A DNA stretch of 64,000 bases, from positions 142,528 to 206,527 of the forward strand of contig NZ_JASAMB010000014.1 of NCBI RefSeq assembly GCF_029948125.1, written 5' to 3'. Within the stretch, counting starts at the first letter, position 1; each line of letters begins with the position of its first letter. Below are positions 24,872 to 33,675 of this stretch, in pieces. A program made the translations under genes and the position numbers. The DNA is from Catellatospora sp. KI3. GTDB taxonomy: Bacteria; Actinomycetota; Actinomycetes; Mycobacteriales; Micromonosporaceae. Under the pieces are notes generated by a model. That model was given only the letters and a program-made list of their open reading frames with translations, did no database searches and was not told where the DNA came from.

Positions 24872-26242
24872 GTGCGCATCCTGCTGGTATGGCCGCGCAA
24901 CCCCCGCGCGGTGCTGAGCGACCAGCTCAGCTGCTGTGAGCCGCTGCCGCTGGAGTACCTGGCCGGCGCGCTGCGGGACCACCACGACGTGCGGATCGTC
25001 GACCTGCGGCTCGATCCGCCGCTGGCCGAGTGGGCGCAGTCGCACGAACCGCCGGACCTGGTGGGCGTCGCGGTGCCGTACACGACGAACGTGCATGTGG
25101 CCCGCGCGGTCACCAGGGAGGCCAAGCGGCTGTGGCCCGACGTGCCGCTGATGATCGGCGGGCACCATCCGACGGTGTCCACGGAGTGGCTGGACGGGTT
25201 CGCCGCGGACTGGGTGGTCGCCGGTGAGGGCGCCGGACCGGTGCGGCACCTGGTCGCGGCGCTGGAGTCCGGGCAGCCGGTCATGCCGACCGTCGGGCTG
25301 GCGCCCTACCAGGCGCGGGCCGAGCTGCGGCGGATCACCAAACCGGCGCCGGCCAGCCTCAACGAGCTGCCCCGACCGGACCGGTCACTGCTGGCGCACC
25401 ACCGGGAGGACTACTTCCACTCGATCTACCGGCCGGTGGCGCTGGCGCGGTTCAGCGCCGGGTGCCCGTACCAGTGCAACTTCTGCTCGCTGTGGCGGAT
25501 GACCGACCGGCGCTACCTGGTCAAGGAGGCCGAACGCATCGTCGGGGAGCTGAACGACATCCCCAACCGCAACGTGTACGTCGTCGACGACGAGGCGTTC
25601 ATCCAGCCGCAGCGGATGCTGGAGCTGGCCGACGCTATCGAGCAGGACGGCCTGGACAAGCGCTACCACATGTACGTGCGCACCGACACCGCCACCCGGC
25701 GGCCGGACGTGATCACCCGGTGGGCGCAGGTCGGGCTGGACTCGGTGCTGATCGGCGCGGAGTCGATGACCGACAACGAGCTCGACGGCTACCACAAGGG
25801 CACCGACTCGGGGCAGACGCGGCAGGCGATGGACCTGTTCCACAGCCTCGACGTGAAGGTCCGGGCGAACTTCATCGTCCGGCCGAGCTGGGACGAGGCC
25901 GACTTCGACCGGCTGCACCGCACCATCGACGAGCTGGGCGTGGACATGCCCAGCTTCTCGGTGCTGACCCCGCTGCCCGGCACCGATCTCTACGACGAGG
26001 TGCGCCACGACCTGATCAGCGACGATCCGGAGCTGTTCGACTGCTACCACACGCTGTTCCCGACCCGCCTGGACCCGGCCCGCTTCTACGAGCGGGTAGC
26101 CGGCCTGCTGATGGCGGCGAGCAACCGCAGTGGTGGCGGCGACGGGCCGGGGGTCTTCTACTTCAGCACCGACGACGCGTTCGGCCGGATGGTCGAGTCG
26201 GTGCGGCAGGGCCATCTGCTCGCGGAGGCCCAGCCCGCCTGA
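24872..26242 (+). CDS. B12-binding radical SAM enzyme
   Basis: A 456-residue protein. The N-terminal cobalamin-binding domain includes LEYLAGALRDHHDVRIVDL and MIGGHHPT. The radical SAM core has Cys198, Cys202 and Cys205 in GCPYQCNFC. GTG 24872 is correct because AGGAGG sits 5 nt upstream; the nearby ATG 24870 is out of frame. In carbapenem clusters B12 radical SAM enzymes (ThnK, ThnL, ThnP) add methyl groups to the lactam side chain; others cyclise or desaturate. It is the last gene of the operon and is followed by a hairpin at 26281. Only one such gene is visible here, against three in thienamycin clusters. Confidence 0.9.
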   Translation: MRILLVWPRNPRAVLSDQLSCCEPLPLEYLAGALRDHHDVRIVDLRLDPPLAEWAQSHEPPDLVGVAVPYTTNVHVARAVTREAKRLWPDVPLMIGGHHPTVSTEWLDGFAADWVVAGEGAGPVRHLVAALESGQPVMPTVGLAPYQARAELRRITKPAPASLNELPRPDRSLLAHHREDYFHSIYRPVALARFSAGCPYQCNFCSLWRMTDRRYLVKEAERIVGELNDIPNRNVYVVDDEAFIQPQRMLELADAIEQDGLDKRYHMYVRTDTATRRPDVITRWAQVGLDSVLIGAESMTDNELDGYHKGTDSGQTRQAMDLFHSLDVKVRANFIVRPSWDEADFDRLHRTIDELGVDMPSFSVLTPLPGTDLYDEVRHDLISDDPELFDCYHTLFPTRLDPARFYERVAGLLMAASNRSGGGDGPGVFYFSTDDAFGRMVESVRQGHLLAEAQPA

Positions 26243-26280
26243 CGTACCAGTGGACCTCAGGAAGCGCACGGAGATCACTA

Positions 26281-26338
26281 CAGTTTCGGGGAGACTGCCG
26301 GAATGGCCCGCAAGATTCCAGCAGTCTCCCCGAAACTG
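26281..26338. terminator. long inverted repeat (REP-like) between convergent genes
   Basis: Perfect 18-bp arms (CAGTTTCGGGGAGACTGC at 26281-26298; its complement at 26321-26338) enclose a 22-nt loop that itself has GGAAT/ATTCC ends. It lies between the radical SAM stop and a convergent gene and probably acts as a bidirectional terminator. A related element occurs at 53857-53916. Confidence 0.75.
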
Positions 26339-26375
26339 CACGCCGAACCCGGCGGGCGCGGCGCGCGCGGCGGGT

Positions 26376-26810
26376 TCAGTCCGTGTAGCAGACGCGCCAG
26401 CCTGCGCGTTCGTCGGAGAGGGAGAGGGCCTTGGCGCGGGTGGTGCCGTCGGTGAAGGCCAGTTCGGTGTCGACGTAGTAGAAGGTGCCGGTGTCGGAGA
26501 CGTCCTCGACCCGCAGCCCGGCGATCCGGTAACCGGCCAGTGCCGGGCGGTCGTGCCGGGCACGCCACTTGTCCAGGGCGTACTTCTTGCGCTCGCTGCC
26601 GCAGACCCACGCGTACGCGGCGTCGTATCTCCCGTCGCGCAGCGCGTCGAGGTACGCGGTCGCGGCCGCGTTCATGCCCTCTTTCGCGGCCTTGTCGGTG
26701 TGGCTGCGGTAGACGACGTACAGCGGCGTGCCCACACACATCAGCAGCACCACGAAGCCGAGGAACCAGAAGAAGCCGTTGCCGCTGGAACTCCTGGCTT
26801 CCGCCGCCAT
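26376..26810 (-). CDS. small membrane-anchored protein with NTF2/DUF4878-like domain
   Basis: A 144-residue protein with one N-terminal membrane helix (FFWFLGFVVLLMCVGTPLYVV, residues about 12-32) and an external domain of about 100 residues. The segment AAATAYLDALRDGRYDAAYAWVC is typical of NTF2- or DUF4878-like lipoprotein/membrane domains. ATG 26810 is preferred, with GAGGCGG just upstream; an in-frame start at 26888 would add a low-complexity tail. It converges on the gene cluster and is probably not part of it. Function unknown. Confidence 0.7.
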   Translation of the reverse strand: MAAEARSSSGNGFFWFLGFVVLLMCVGTPLYVVYRSHTDKAAKEGMNAAATAYLDALRDGRYDAAYAWVCGSERKKYALDKWRARHDRPALAGYRIAGLRVEDVSDTGTFYYVDTELAFTDGTTRAKALSLSDERAGWRVCYTD

Positions 26811-26987
26811 GTCCGCCTCATCGGATAGCTGTGCACCTGTGCGCACCCTAGCCGGGCGCGGCCACCTCCCGGTGGCGGAGGTCACCAAGTCGGGTCACGG
26901 TCAGTAACGGAGGCGACAGACGCAGGGATTTCACCTAGCCGGAGTGCGATGGTGTTGCGCGTTGTCGAACCCGACCTACAGGAGTCC

Positions 26988-28853
26988 ATGATGGACCGGC
27001 GCCGTTTCCTTGCCCTCACCGCGGGCACGGGCATTGGCACCTCGCTCGCCGCCCTCGCCCCGGCCGCCTCGGCCGAGGCCGCGGGCTACCCGTACTTCAA
27101 CCGGCGGATCCCGGACGCGGCGCACACCCAGATCGGTGCGATGCAGGCCCAGGGCATCACCTCGTTCGCGTTCACCCCGGCCAACGGCTGGGTGCTCGTC
27201 ACCCAGACCGGCGGCTACTACGCCGGCGGCATCCCGGACGAGTGCTTCACCAAGCTCGGCCAGATGATCGCCAACGGCACGAAGATCCATTGCGTGGCGT
27301 TCCCGCCCGCCGGTGGAAACAGCTGGGTCATCACCGGCGACAACGACATGTTCGCCCGCAACATCCCGGCCGAGTGCTACACCCGGCTGCAGGAGTTCTA
27401 CGCCGCCGGCCAGCACGTCGTACACGTGGGCTTCCCGCCCGCGGGCGGCAACAGCTGGGTCGTCGTGGGCAGCGGGGGCGGCTTCTACGCCCGGGGCGTC
27501 GACGACGAGTGCTACCAGATGATGCGCAACCTTTCCCAGGGCGGGCGCAAGGTGACCCGGGTGGCGTTCCCGTACACCGGCGGCTGGGCCGTCGTCGCGC
27601 AGGACGAGTTCCACACGCGCGGTATCGACGACGAGTGCTTCCAGCAGATGAAGACCTTCGCCGCGGGCGGCTGGCAGGTGCACAACATCGCCTTCTCGCC
27701 GGTGAACAACGGCTGGTCGCTGATCAGCCGGGGCCAGGTGCCCGTGCTGCCCGCCGACAGGATCCGCCAGGTCGAGAACAACGTCAACGGCGCCGACATC
27801 TGGACCCGGATGGCCGCCTACAAGACGCCGGGCGTCGCCATCGCCGCGGTCGTCAACAACCAGATCGCCTGGTCCACCGGGTACGGCTGGCTGGAGAGCG
27901 GCTCCGGTGCCGCCGCCCACCCCGAGACCGTCTTCCAGGCCGCCTCGATCAGCAAGGCCGTCTCCACGGTCGGCTTCCTGCGGCTGCTGCAGGGCTCCCC
28001 CACGCTCACGCTCAACAGCGACATCCGGCCGCTGCTGGGCTGGCAGCTCGGCCAGCGCGCCTGCGTGTCGGCCGGCTCGGGCCCCAGCATCGACCAGCTG
28101 CTCGCCCACCGGGGCGGCGTCATCGGCCGCGGCTCCACCTCCCCGGCCAACGTCTGCTCGGGCTTCACCGCCAACTCCGGCGGCGGCTTCGCCGGGTACG
28201 GTCCCAACGCGACCGTGCCCACGCTGCTCCAGGTCCTCAACGGCCAGGGCAACTCGCCGAAGGTCGAGCTGAGCACCGAGCCGGGCGCGACCTACTACTA
28301 CTCGGGCATGGGCTTCGAGCTGCTGCACCGGATGCTGGAGCAGCAGAGCGGGCAGACACTGGCCACGTACATGCAGAACAACGTGTTCAGCACGCTGGGC
28401 ATGACCAGCAGCAGCTTCTCGCTGACCCCGGCGTTCGAGCTGGCGGCCGGGCACACCACGACGGGCGCGGTGATCCCGGGCAAGCGCAACCGGTACCCGG
28501 AGTCTTCCGCGGCGGGTCTCTACACCAACGTCATCGACCTGTGCCGCCTGGTCCGCTGGATCAACCAGGCGTGGACGGCGCCGGGCGACATCACCGGCCC
28601 GCTGACCAAGTCGTGGGTGACCACGATGCTGTCGCAGGGCGCCACCCCGGGCATGGGCCGCGGCTTCTTCACCGCCAACCCCGGCACCAACAACTTCCTG
28701 TACAGCCACAACGGCGACAACTACGGCTTCAAGGCGAACTTCGTCGGCTACCCGAACCTGGGCGCCGGGTTCGCGGTGATGGCCAACGGCGACAACATGG
28801 GCCTGGTCACGGAGGTCAGCAACGCGGTCAAGGCCGCGTACGGCTGGAGCTGA
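26988..28853 (+). CDS. Tat-secreted serine hydrolase (class C beta-lactamase/PBP family) with N-terminal repeats
   Basis: A 621-residue protein. The Tat signal MDRRRFLALTAG starts near 26991; ATG 26988 or 26991 is preceded by GGAG. Residues about 35-260 hold five imperfect repeats of about 47 residues, each with a motif such as GIPDECF, GVDDECY or GIDDECF and an SWV/GWxVV strand. Residues about 275-620 are a beta-lactamase-family (PF00144) domain with the nucleophile Ser320-x-x-Lys323 (SISK), YYYSGMGF and HNGDNYGF in the KTG position. It may be an esterase, peptidase or lactamase. It stands next to a beta-lactam-type cluster, but a strong terminator and an unrelated gene lie between them. Confidence 0.88.
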   Translation: MMDRRRFLALTAGTGIGTSLAALAPAASAEAAGYPYFNRRIPDAAHTQIGAMQAQGITSFAFTPANGWVLVTQTGGYYAGGIPDECFTKLGQMIANGTKIHCVAFPPAGGNSWVITGDNDMFARNIPAECYTRLQEFYAAGQHVVHVGFPPAGGNSWVVVGSGGGFYARGVDDECYQMMRNLSQGGRKVTRVAFPYTGGWAVVAQDEFHTRGIDDECFQQMKTFAAGGWQVHNIAFSPVNNGWSLISRGQVPVLPADRIRQVENNVNGADIWTRMAAYKTPGVAIAAVVNNQIAWSTGYGWLESGSGAAAHPETVFQAASISKAVSTVGFLRLLQGSPTLTLNSDIRPLLGWQLGQRACVSAGSGPSIDQLLAHRGGVIGRGSTSPANVCSGFTANSGGGFAGYGPNATVPTLLQVLNGQGNSPKVELSTEPGATYYYSGMGFELLHRMLEQQSGQTLATYMQNNVFSTLGMTSSSFSLTPAFELAAGHTTTGAVIPGKRNRYPESSAAGLYTNVIDLCRLVRWINQAWTAPGDITGPLTKSWVTTMLSQGATPGMGRGFFTANPGTNNFLYSHNGDNYGFKANFVGYPNLGAGFAVMANGDNMGLVTEVSNAVKAAYGWS

Positions 28854-28862
28854 CGTTCCGAA

Positions 28863-28902
28863 CGCGGGGCCGGTCGTGCTGCGACCGGCCCCGCGCCGTT
28901 TT
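28863..28902. terminator. rho-independent-type terminator
   Basis: A 14-bp perfect GC stem, 28863-28876 and 28882-28895, with a 5-nt loop, followed by CCGTTTTT. It lies between two convergent genes (stops at 28853 and 28903) and can serve both. Confidence 0.88.
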
Positions 28903-30153
28903 TCAGGCGCTGTGCAACAGCCCGCCGAGCCGGCCAGACCACCCCTCAAGCACCGGATCGGGATCGGCGCCGAGCACGTCCGTCAGGATCGCGGCGTACA
29001 CGTCGCGGAAGTCGGTGTGGAACTTGAGGTCGCCGTCGTCGAGGTCGGTGAGGCTGGGCTGGTCGCCGACGAGGCGGCCGCCGTTCACCGCGGGGCCGGC
29101 GATCAGCATGTCGGAGGCGGTGCCGTGGTCCGTGCCGTCGGAGGAGTTCGCGCGCACCCGGCGCCCGAACTCCGAATAGATCACCACGACGACCTTGCGG
29201 CCGCGCTCCGTGCGGGCCATCCGGTCGAGGAACCCGCTGACGGCGGCGTCGACCGTCTTGAGCTGGATCTCCTGTCCGGTCCGCGCCTCGGCGTGGAAGT
29301 CGAACCCGCCCTGCGAGACCGAGAACACCCTGGTCATCACGCCCGCTTCGACGCAGCGGGCAACCAGGTCCAGTTGCGCCTGCAGCGTGGCCTGGGCACC
29401 GCCGGTGCCGGTCGCCGGGTCGTCGCCGTGGTCAGGGTCGTCATCGTCGGCGTCCCGGGCGTCGGTGACCAGCTTGTCGACGCTGATAAGGTCCGCGAAG
29501 CAGGCCGCCGCCCGGGCCTGCAGCGAGGACTCGCCGGCCGATGCGGCGCCCAGCGCCTTGAGATCGGCATCGGTGATGGACTTCGGCACGCTCACCCCGC
29601 CCAGCGGCACCGCCGCACCCGCGCAGGTCGCCCCGGCGAGCACCGGCGGCAGTACCGGCTCCAGCGAGATCGCCGAGCGAGGGTCGCGGCCTGCGTGGTC
29701 GAGCCAGCGGCCGAGCCAGCCCGTGTTCACCGGCCGCACCGGGTTTGCGGTCTGCCAGATGTCCATCGACCGGAAGTGGCTGCGGTCGGGCTTGGGGTAG
29801 CCGACGCCGCGCACGATGGCCAGCTGCTTGCGGTCGTAGAGGCTCTTCATGCCCGTCATCGCCGGGTTGAGGCCGGTCTCGGCATCGAGCCGGAGCACCT
29901 CGTCGGTGTCGTACGCGAGGTCGGCCCGCGCGTCGCGGTAGGCCCGGTCGGCGTACGGGATGACGGTGGCCAGGCCGTCGTTGCCGCCGTACAGGGTGAC
30001 CAGAACCAGCGTCCGGTCCCCCGGTCCGCCCGTCGGGTGGTCGGCCGTGGCAAGGATGTCGTGCAGCGTGTAGGCCCCTGCCCCGGCGACGAGGGCGGCA
30101 CCCCCGACCACCCCGGAGGCGATGAGAAACTTGCGGCGGGTGACGGCGTCCAT
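28903..30153 (-). CDS. DUF1501 family secreted protein
   Basis: A 416-residue protein with a Tat signal (MDAVTRRKFLIASGVVGGAA) and the DUF1501 (sulfatase-like) pattern: LVLVTLYGGNDGL, YPKPDRSHFRSMDIWQT and VVVIYSEFGRRVRANSS. ATG 30153 is chosen for the Tat leader; the frame is open far upstream but encodes nothing family-like. The next gene on this strand, 11 nt upstream, is the DUF1800 partner, a pairing seen widely in bacteria. The pair is exported or surface-associated with unknown biochemical role. Confidence 0.92.
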   Translation of the reverse strand: MDAVTRRKFLIASGVVGGAALVAGAGAYTLHDILATADHPTGGPGDRTLVLVTLYGGNDGLATVIPYADRAYRDARADLAYDTDEVLRLDAETGLNPAMTGMKSLYDRKQLAIVRGVGYPKPDRSHFRSMDIWQTANPVRPVNTGWLGRWLDHAGRDPRSAISLEPVLPPVLAGATCAGAAVPLGGVSVPKSITDADLKALGAASAGESSLQARAAACFADLISVDKLVTDARDADDDDPDHGDDPATGTGGAQATLQAQLDLVARCVEAGVMTRVFSVSQGGFDFHAEARTGQEIQLKTVDAAVSGFLDRMARTERGRKVVVVIYSEFGRRVRANSSDGTDHGTASDMLIAGPAVNGGRLVGDQPSLTDLDDGDLKFHTDFRDVYAAILTDVLGADPDPVLEGWSGRLGGLLHSA

Positions 30154-30164
30154 GGGTCTCCTCC

Positions 30165-31466
30165 TCAGTGGACCGCGTACTCGGGGCTGATCAGTGCGAG
30201 CGTGATCAGGCGCTGCGGTCGCGCGGCCGCCTCGGTCAGCGCCGCGCGGGTACGTGCGGTCCAGGCGTCGACCGCGAGCAGCCGCCCGGCGGCGTCCACC
30301 TTCGCGTCGGCGTCTCCCTCGTGCAGAGGCGCCAGGTTCGGTTCCGGCACGGCGGCGGCCAGCGTCGCGGCGGCCTTCATCCGCATCTGCAGTGACGAGG
30401 TGGTAAGCCAGGCCGCGCCCGACGGCCAACCGCCGACGCTCGGCGGGCGCAGCGGCACCTGGCCCATCCGGCGGGCCCCGGTGAGCACGGCGGTGGCGGA
30501 CTTGCCCGTCGGGGCGACCCCGAGCTGCCGCAGCGCGCCGACGGCCCACTCGACGGGCTGCTTGACCAGCTGTCCACGGGTGGCCGCGAACCGCTCGTCG
30601 AGGAGCATCGCCGTCAGCATGGCGCTCACGTCGCGCCGGTCGCCGTACGCCGTGACCATCGCCTCGCGGGTGGCCGCCGGCAGCGGCTCGCCCGAGCCGA
30701 ACCGCAGCCACAGCCGGGAGGCCAGGAACACCGGATGGGCGGGCTGGGCCAGGAGCACGTCCACGAGTGAGTCCGCGTCGCGAACGGTGCCGCCGAGGAC
30801 GGACTGGTCGCCCTCGGCATGGCGGCCGGCCTGGAACACCGCGGCGCCGCGCGCCCGGTCGAGGGTCCAGCCGGTCAGCGCCCGCGCGGCCGCCTTGACG
30901 TCCTTCTCCGTGTACGCACCCACGCCGAGGGTGAACAGCTCCATCAGTTCGCGGGCGAGGTTCTCGTTGGGTCCCTTGGCGGTGTTTCGCTGCCCGTCGA
31001 GCCACAGGATCAGCGCCGGGTCGCGCAGCATCGCCTTTGCCAGCACGGCGAAGTCGCCGCGCCCGTACGCGCGAAAGGTCTGCAACTGCCCGCCCATCAG
31101 GGTGGCGGACTGGACCTTCTGCGCGCTGGTGGCCCAGTGGCCGTGCCAGAAGAACACCAGCTTCTCGGCGAACTGCTGCTCGGTGTGCACCATCCGGGTC
31201 AGCCACGCCTGAGCCAGGGTCGTCAGCTGCTCGCGCGCTGCCCGCCGGGCGGCGGCGCGCTGCTCCCGGCTCAGTTTCCCGGCTCGGCCGAAGTACGGGT
31301 CCTCGGCGAACACGGGCAGCGGCCGGGCCGTGTCCGGCTTCGCCGGGGCCACGAGTTCGGCCACCACCGCACGGTAGTCGCGCCGGGCCGCCGCATCGAT
31401 CTCCTCGGCCCTCGGGCCGAAGGTCGCTCGGCGCAACAGGTGCGCGACCAGGTTCCGGTCTGCCAT
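30165..31466 (-). CDS. DUF1800 family protein
   Basis: A 433-residue protein from ATG 31466 with the DUF1800 hallmarks: LLRRATFGPR at the N-terminus, KLVFFWHGHWATS, GPNENLARELMELFTLGVG and YTEKDVKAAARALTGW. It is followed after 11 nt by the DUF1501 gene, its usual partner. No signal peptide is visible. Function unknown; the pair often sits in one transcription unit. Confidence 0.92.
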   Translation of the reverse strand: MADRNLVAHLLRRATFGPRAEEIDAAARRDYRAVVAELVAPAKPDTARPLPVFAEDPYFGRAGKLSREQRAAARRAAREQLTTLAQAWLTRMVHTEQQFAEKLVFFWHGHWATSAQKVQSATLMGGQLQTFRAYGRGDFAVLAKAMLRDPALILWLDGQRNTAKGPNENLARELMELFTLGVGAYTEKDVKAAARALTGWTLDRARGAAVFQAGRHAEGDQSVLGGTVRDADSLVDVLLAQPAHPVFLASRLWLRFGSGEPLPAATREAMVTAYGDRRDVSAMLTAMLLDERFAATRGQLVKQPVEWAVGALRQLGVAPTGKSATAVLTGARRMGQVPLRPPSVGGWPSGAAWLTTSSLQMRMKAAATLAAAVPEPNLAPLHEGDADAKVDAAGRLLAVDAWTARTRAALTEAAARPQRLITLALISPEYAVH

Positions 31467-31601
31467 GGCGCTCAAGGTACCCAGCCGACCGCCGGCCGTC
31501 CCGCGCGCGGTGTTCGGGGAATGTAAGACCTGTCGGGACGGTCGATATCGGCACATGCGGGGCACACTCTGCGTATGGTCGGGAGGACCGAAGGAGTTGC
31601 C

Positions 31602-32075
31602 GTGACGACGTACACCGCCGAGAAGCACATCGACCACGACCTGACCGATGCCTTCGCCTACCTCGCCGACCCCGCCAACCTGCCGGAGTACTTCCCGCGC
31701 ATCACCTCGGCCCGGCAGGTCGGGCCGGAGCTGGTGCAGACCACGGCGGCGGTCGACACCGACGGCGACGGGACGCCGGAGCGGGTCTCCGGGCAGGCGT
31801 GGTTCCACGCCGACGAAGCCGCCCATGAGATCACCTGGGGTTCGCCGGAGCACTCCGACTACCACGGGTCGCTCAAGGTGACCGGCGGCGGGGACGACAC
31901 CCTGCTCAGCCTGCAGATCGACGCCGACGACGACCACCCGGGCATCCAGCAGGCGCTCGACGAGGCGCTGGAGTCGATCGCCCGCCACCTGGCCGCCCAC
32001 TCGCCCGGCCGACCGGACGGCCGTCAGAGGATGGGTTTGCCGCCGGTCACCGGGATCATCGCGCCGGAGATGTAG
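31602..32075 (+). CDS. SRPBCC (START/polyketide cyclase-like) protein
   Basis: A 157-residue protein. GTG 31602 is chosen because AGGAG lies 5 nt before it. The pattern HIDHDLTDAFAYLADPANLPEYFPRI is the typical SRPBCC opening, followed by alternating strands and a C-terminal helix (QALDEALESIARHLA). These cup-shaped proteins bind small hydrophobic ligands. Its last 52 nt overlap the convergent SDR gene, so the extreme C-terminus may not be conserved. Confidence 0.85.
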   Translation: MTTYTAEKHIDHDLTDAFAYLADPANLPEYFPRITSARQVGPELVQTTAAVDTDGDGTPERVSGQAWFHADEAAHEITWGSPEHSDYHGSLKVTGGGDDTLLSLQIDADDDHPGIQQALDEALESIARHLAAHSPGRPDGRQRMGLPPVTGIIAPEM

Positions 32076-32857
32076 CTGGCCTCGTCCGAGGCGAGCAGCA
32101 CGAACACCGGCGCGACCTCCTTGGGTTCGCCGGGGCGGCCGAGCGGGGTGTTCTTGCCGAACTCCGCGACGTGCTCCGGCGGCATCGTCGACGGGATCAG
32201 CGGGGTCCAGATCGGTCCGGGCGCGACGCTGTTGACCCGGATCTTCCGGTCGCCCAGCAGCTGGGCCAGCCCGGCGGTGAAGTTCGCGATCGCACCCTTG
32301 GTCGTCGCGTACGGCAGCAGCGTGGGCCGGGGCATGTCGGAGTTGACCGACGCCGTGTTGATGATGGAAGCCCCCTCGCCCAGATGCGGCAGCGCCGCCT
32401 TGACCAGCCGGAACATCGCGGTGATGTTGAGGTCGAAGGTGTGCGCCCACTCCTCGTCGGCGATCTCCTCGACCGTCTCGTGGGTCATCTGGTACGCCGC
32501 GTTGTTGACCAGGACGTCGAGCCCGCCGAGTTCGCGCACGGCCGTGTCGATCAGCTCCTGGCAGTCCTCGCGCCGCGACAGGTCGCCGGGGACGAGCACC
32601 GCCCGCTGCCCCGCCTCCTCCACCAGCTTGGCGGTGTCGCGGGCGTCCTCGTGCTCGTTGAGGTACGCGATGACGACGTCGGCGCCCTCCCGCGCGAACG
32701 CGATCGCGGCGGCCCGCCCGATCCCGCTGTCCGCCCCGGTGATCAGCGTGCGTTTGCCCGCGAGCCGACCGGACCCGATGTAGGTGTCCTCACCATGATC
32801 AGGCTTGCGTTCCATGCCGGCCAGCGTGCCAGGCGGCTGCTGCCGCGGTTCGGCCAT
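32024..32857 (-). CDS. short-chain dehydrogenase/reductase
   Basis: A 277-residue extended-N-terminus SDR. The cofactor motif TGADSGIGR, NNAAYQ, the catalytic Ser in NTASVNS, YATTK and VAPGPIWTPLIP are all present. This subgroup (YghA/general stress SDR, with a leading 45 residues including ERKPDHGEDTYIGSGRLAGK) is NAD(P)-dependent and of broad specificity. ATG 32857 follows a GGAGG. It ends inside the convergent SRPBCC gene. Confidence 0.93.
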   Translation of the reverse strand: MAEPRQQPPGTLAGMERKPDHGEDTYIGSGRLAGKRTLITGADSGIGRAAAIAFAREGADVVIAYLNEHEDARDTAKLVEEAGQRAVLVPGDLSRREDCQELIDTAVRELGGLDVLVNNAAYQMTHETVEEIADEEWAHTFDLNITAMFRLVKAALPHLGEGASIINTASVNSDMPRPTLLPYATTKGAIANFTAGLAQLLGDRKIRVNSVAPGPIWTPLIPSTMPPEHVAEFGKNTPLGRPGEPKEVAPVFVLLASDEASYISGAMIPVTGGKPIL

Positions 32858-33114
32858 GATGACCACCTCCTCCGCACGGCCGTCCGACCGCGCAAGACGT
32901 TCATGCCGGCAGTTCATGTGCCCGTCGGGCGACGCACCGAAACAGCCCGCCGGCCGGCGATCAGTCGGCCTGGCTACGTCGCGGCATCACACCGGCGCCG
33001 AGCACCGTTCCCTCGCGCCGCCATCCGAAACGTGCCCGGGCGGCGCGGCGCGGTTTGGTCGGGGCCGCAGTCGGGGTATCAGACCGGTCAGACCATTCGA
33101 GGGGGTGGAGTGCC

Positions 33115-33660
33115 GTGGGCGACGAACTCGCGGTCGCGTTCCTGGTAAGCCGGGAAGGCATCGAACAGGCAGAACTCACCGAGCCCTGGGCGGCGGTCGA
33201 GCGGGCCGGGGCCACCCCGCGCCTGATCTCGCCGGAGCCGGGGAAGGTGCAGGCGTTCAAGCATCTCGAACCCGCCGACGCCTTCGCCGTCGACGAGACC
33301 GCGGCTGAGGCTGATCCGGCCGGCTTCCGGGCGCTGGTGCTGCCCGGCGGGGTCGCCAACGGAGACCTGCTGCGCTGGCAGGAGCCCGCCCGCGAATTCG
33401 TGCGAGGTTTCCTGGCCACCGGCGGTCCGGTCGCGGTGATCTGTCACGGTGGGTGGATCCTGATCGACGTGGACGCCGTGTCCGGACGCACTGTCACCTC
33501 ATGGCCGAGCATGGCCGTCGACTACCGCAACGCGGGCGCCGACTGGACCGACCAGGAGCTGGCGGTGTGTACGAACGGCATGTTCCCGCTGATCAGCAGC
33601 CGCAAGCCCGACGACCTGCCGGCCTTCTGCGCTCAGTTGGCGGACTCACTGCGGCGATAG
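33115..33660 (+). CDS. DJ-1/PfpI family protein (type 1 glutamine amidotransferase-like)
   Basis: A 181-residue protein read from GTG 33115 behind GGGGTGGAG. It has the PfpI/YhbO pattern: AFLVSREGIEQAEL, a mid-chain acidic site, LVLPGGVAN, and the nucleophile elbow ICHGGW with Cys110. Family members act as stress-protective deglycases, chaperones or peptidases; the exact activity cannot be told from sequence. Confidence 0.9.
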   Translation: MGDELAVAFLVSREGIEQAELTEPWAAVERAGATPRLISPEPGKVQAFKHLEPADAFAVDETAAEADPAGFRALVLPGGVANGDLLRWQEPAREFVRGFLATGGPVAVICHGGWILIDVDAVSGRTVTSWPSMAVDYRNAGADWTDQELAVCTNGMFPLISSRKPDDLPAFCAQLADSLRR

Positions 33661-33675
33661 ACCAGCGGGAGGGCG

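Noticed and set aside
30165..32450. 761-residue extension of the DUF1800 frame
   Set aside because: The added N-terminal part reads through the antisense of the SRPBCC gene and the SDR; the internal ATG at 31466 begins the family-typical sequence.
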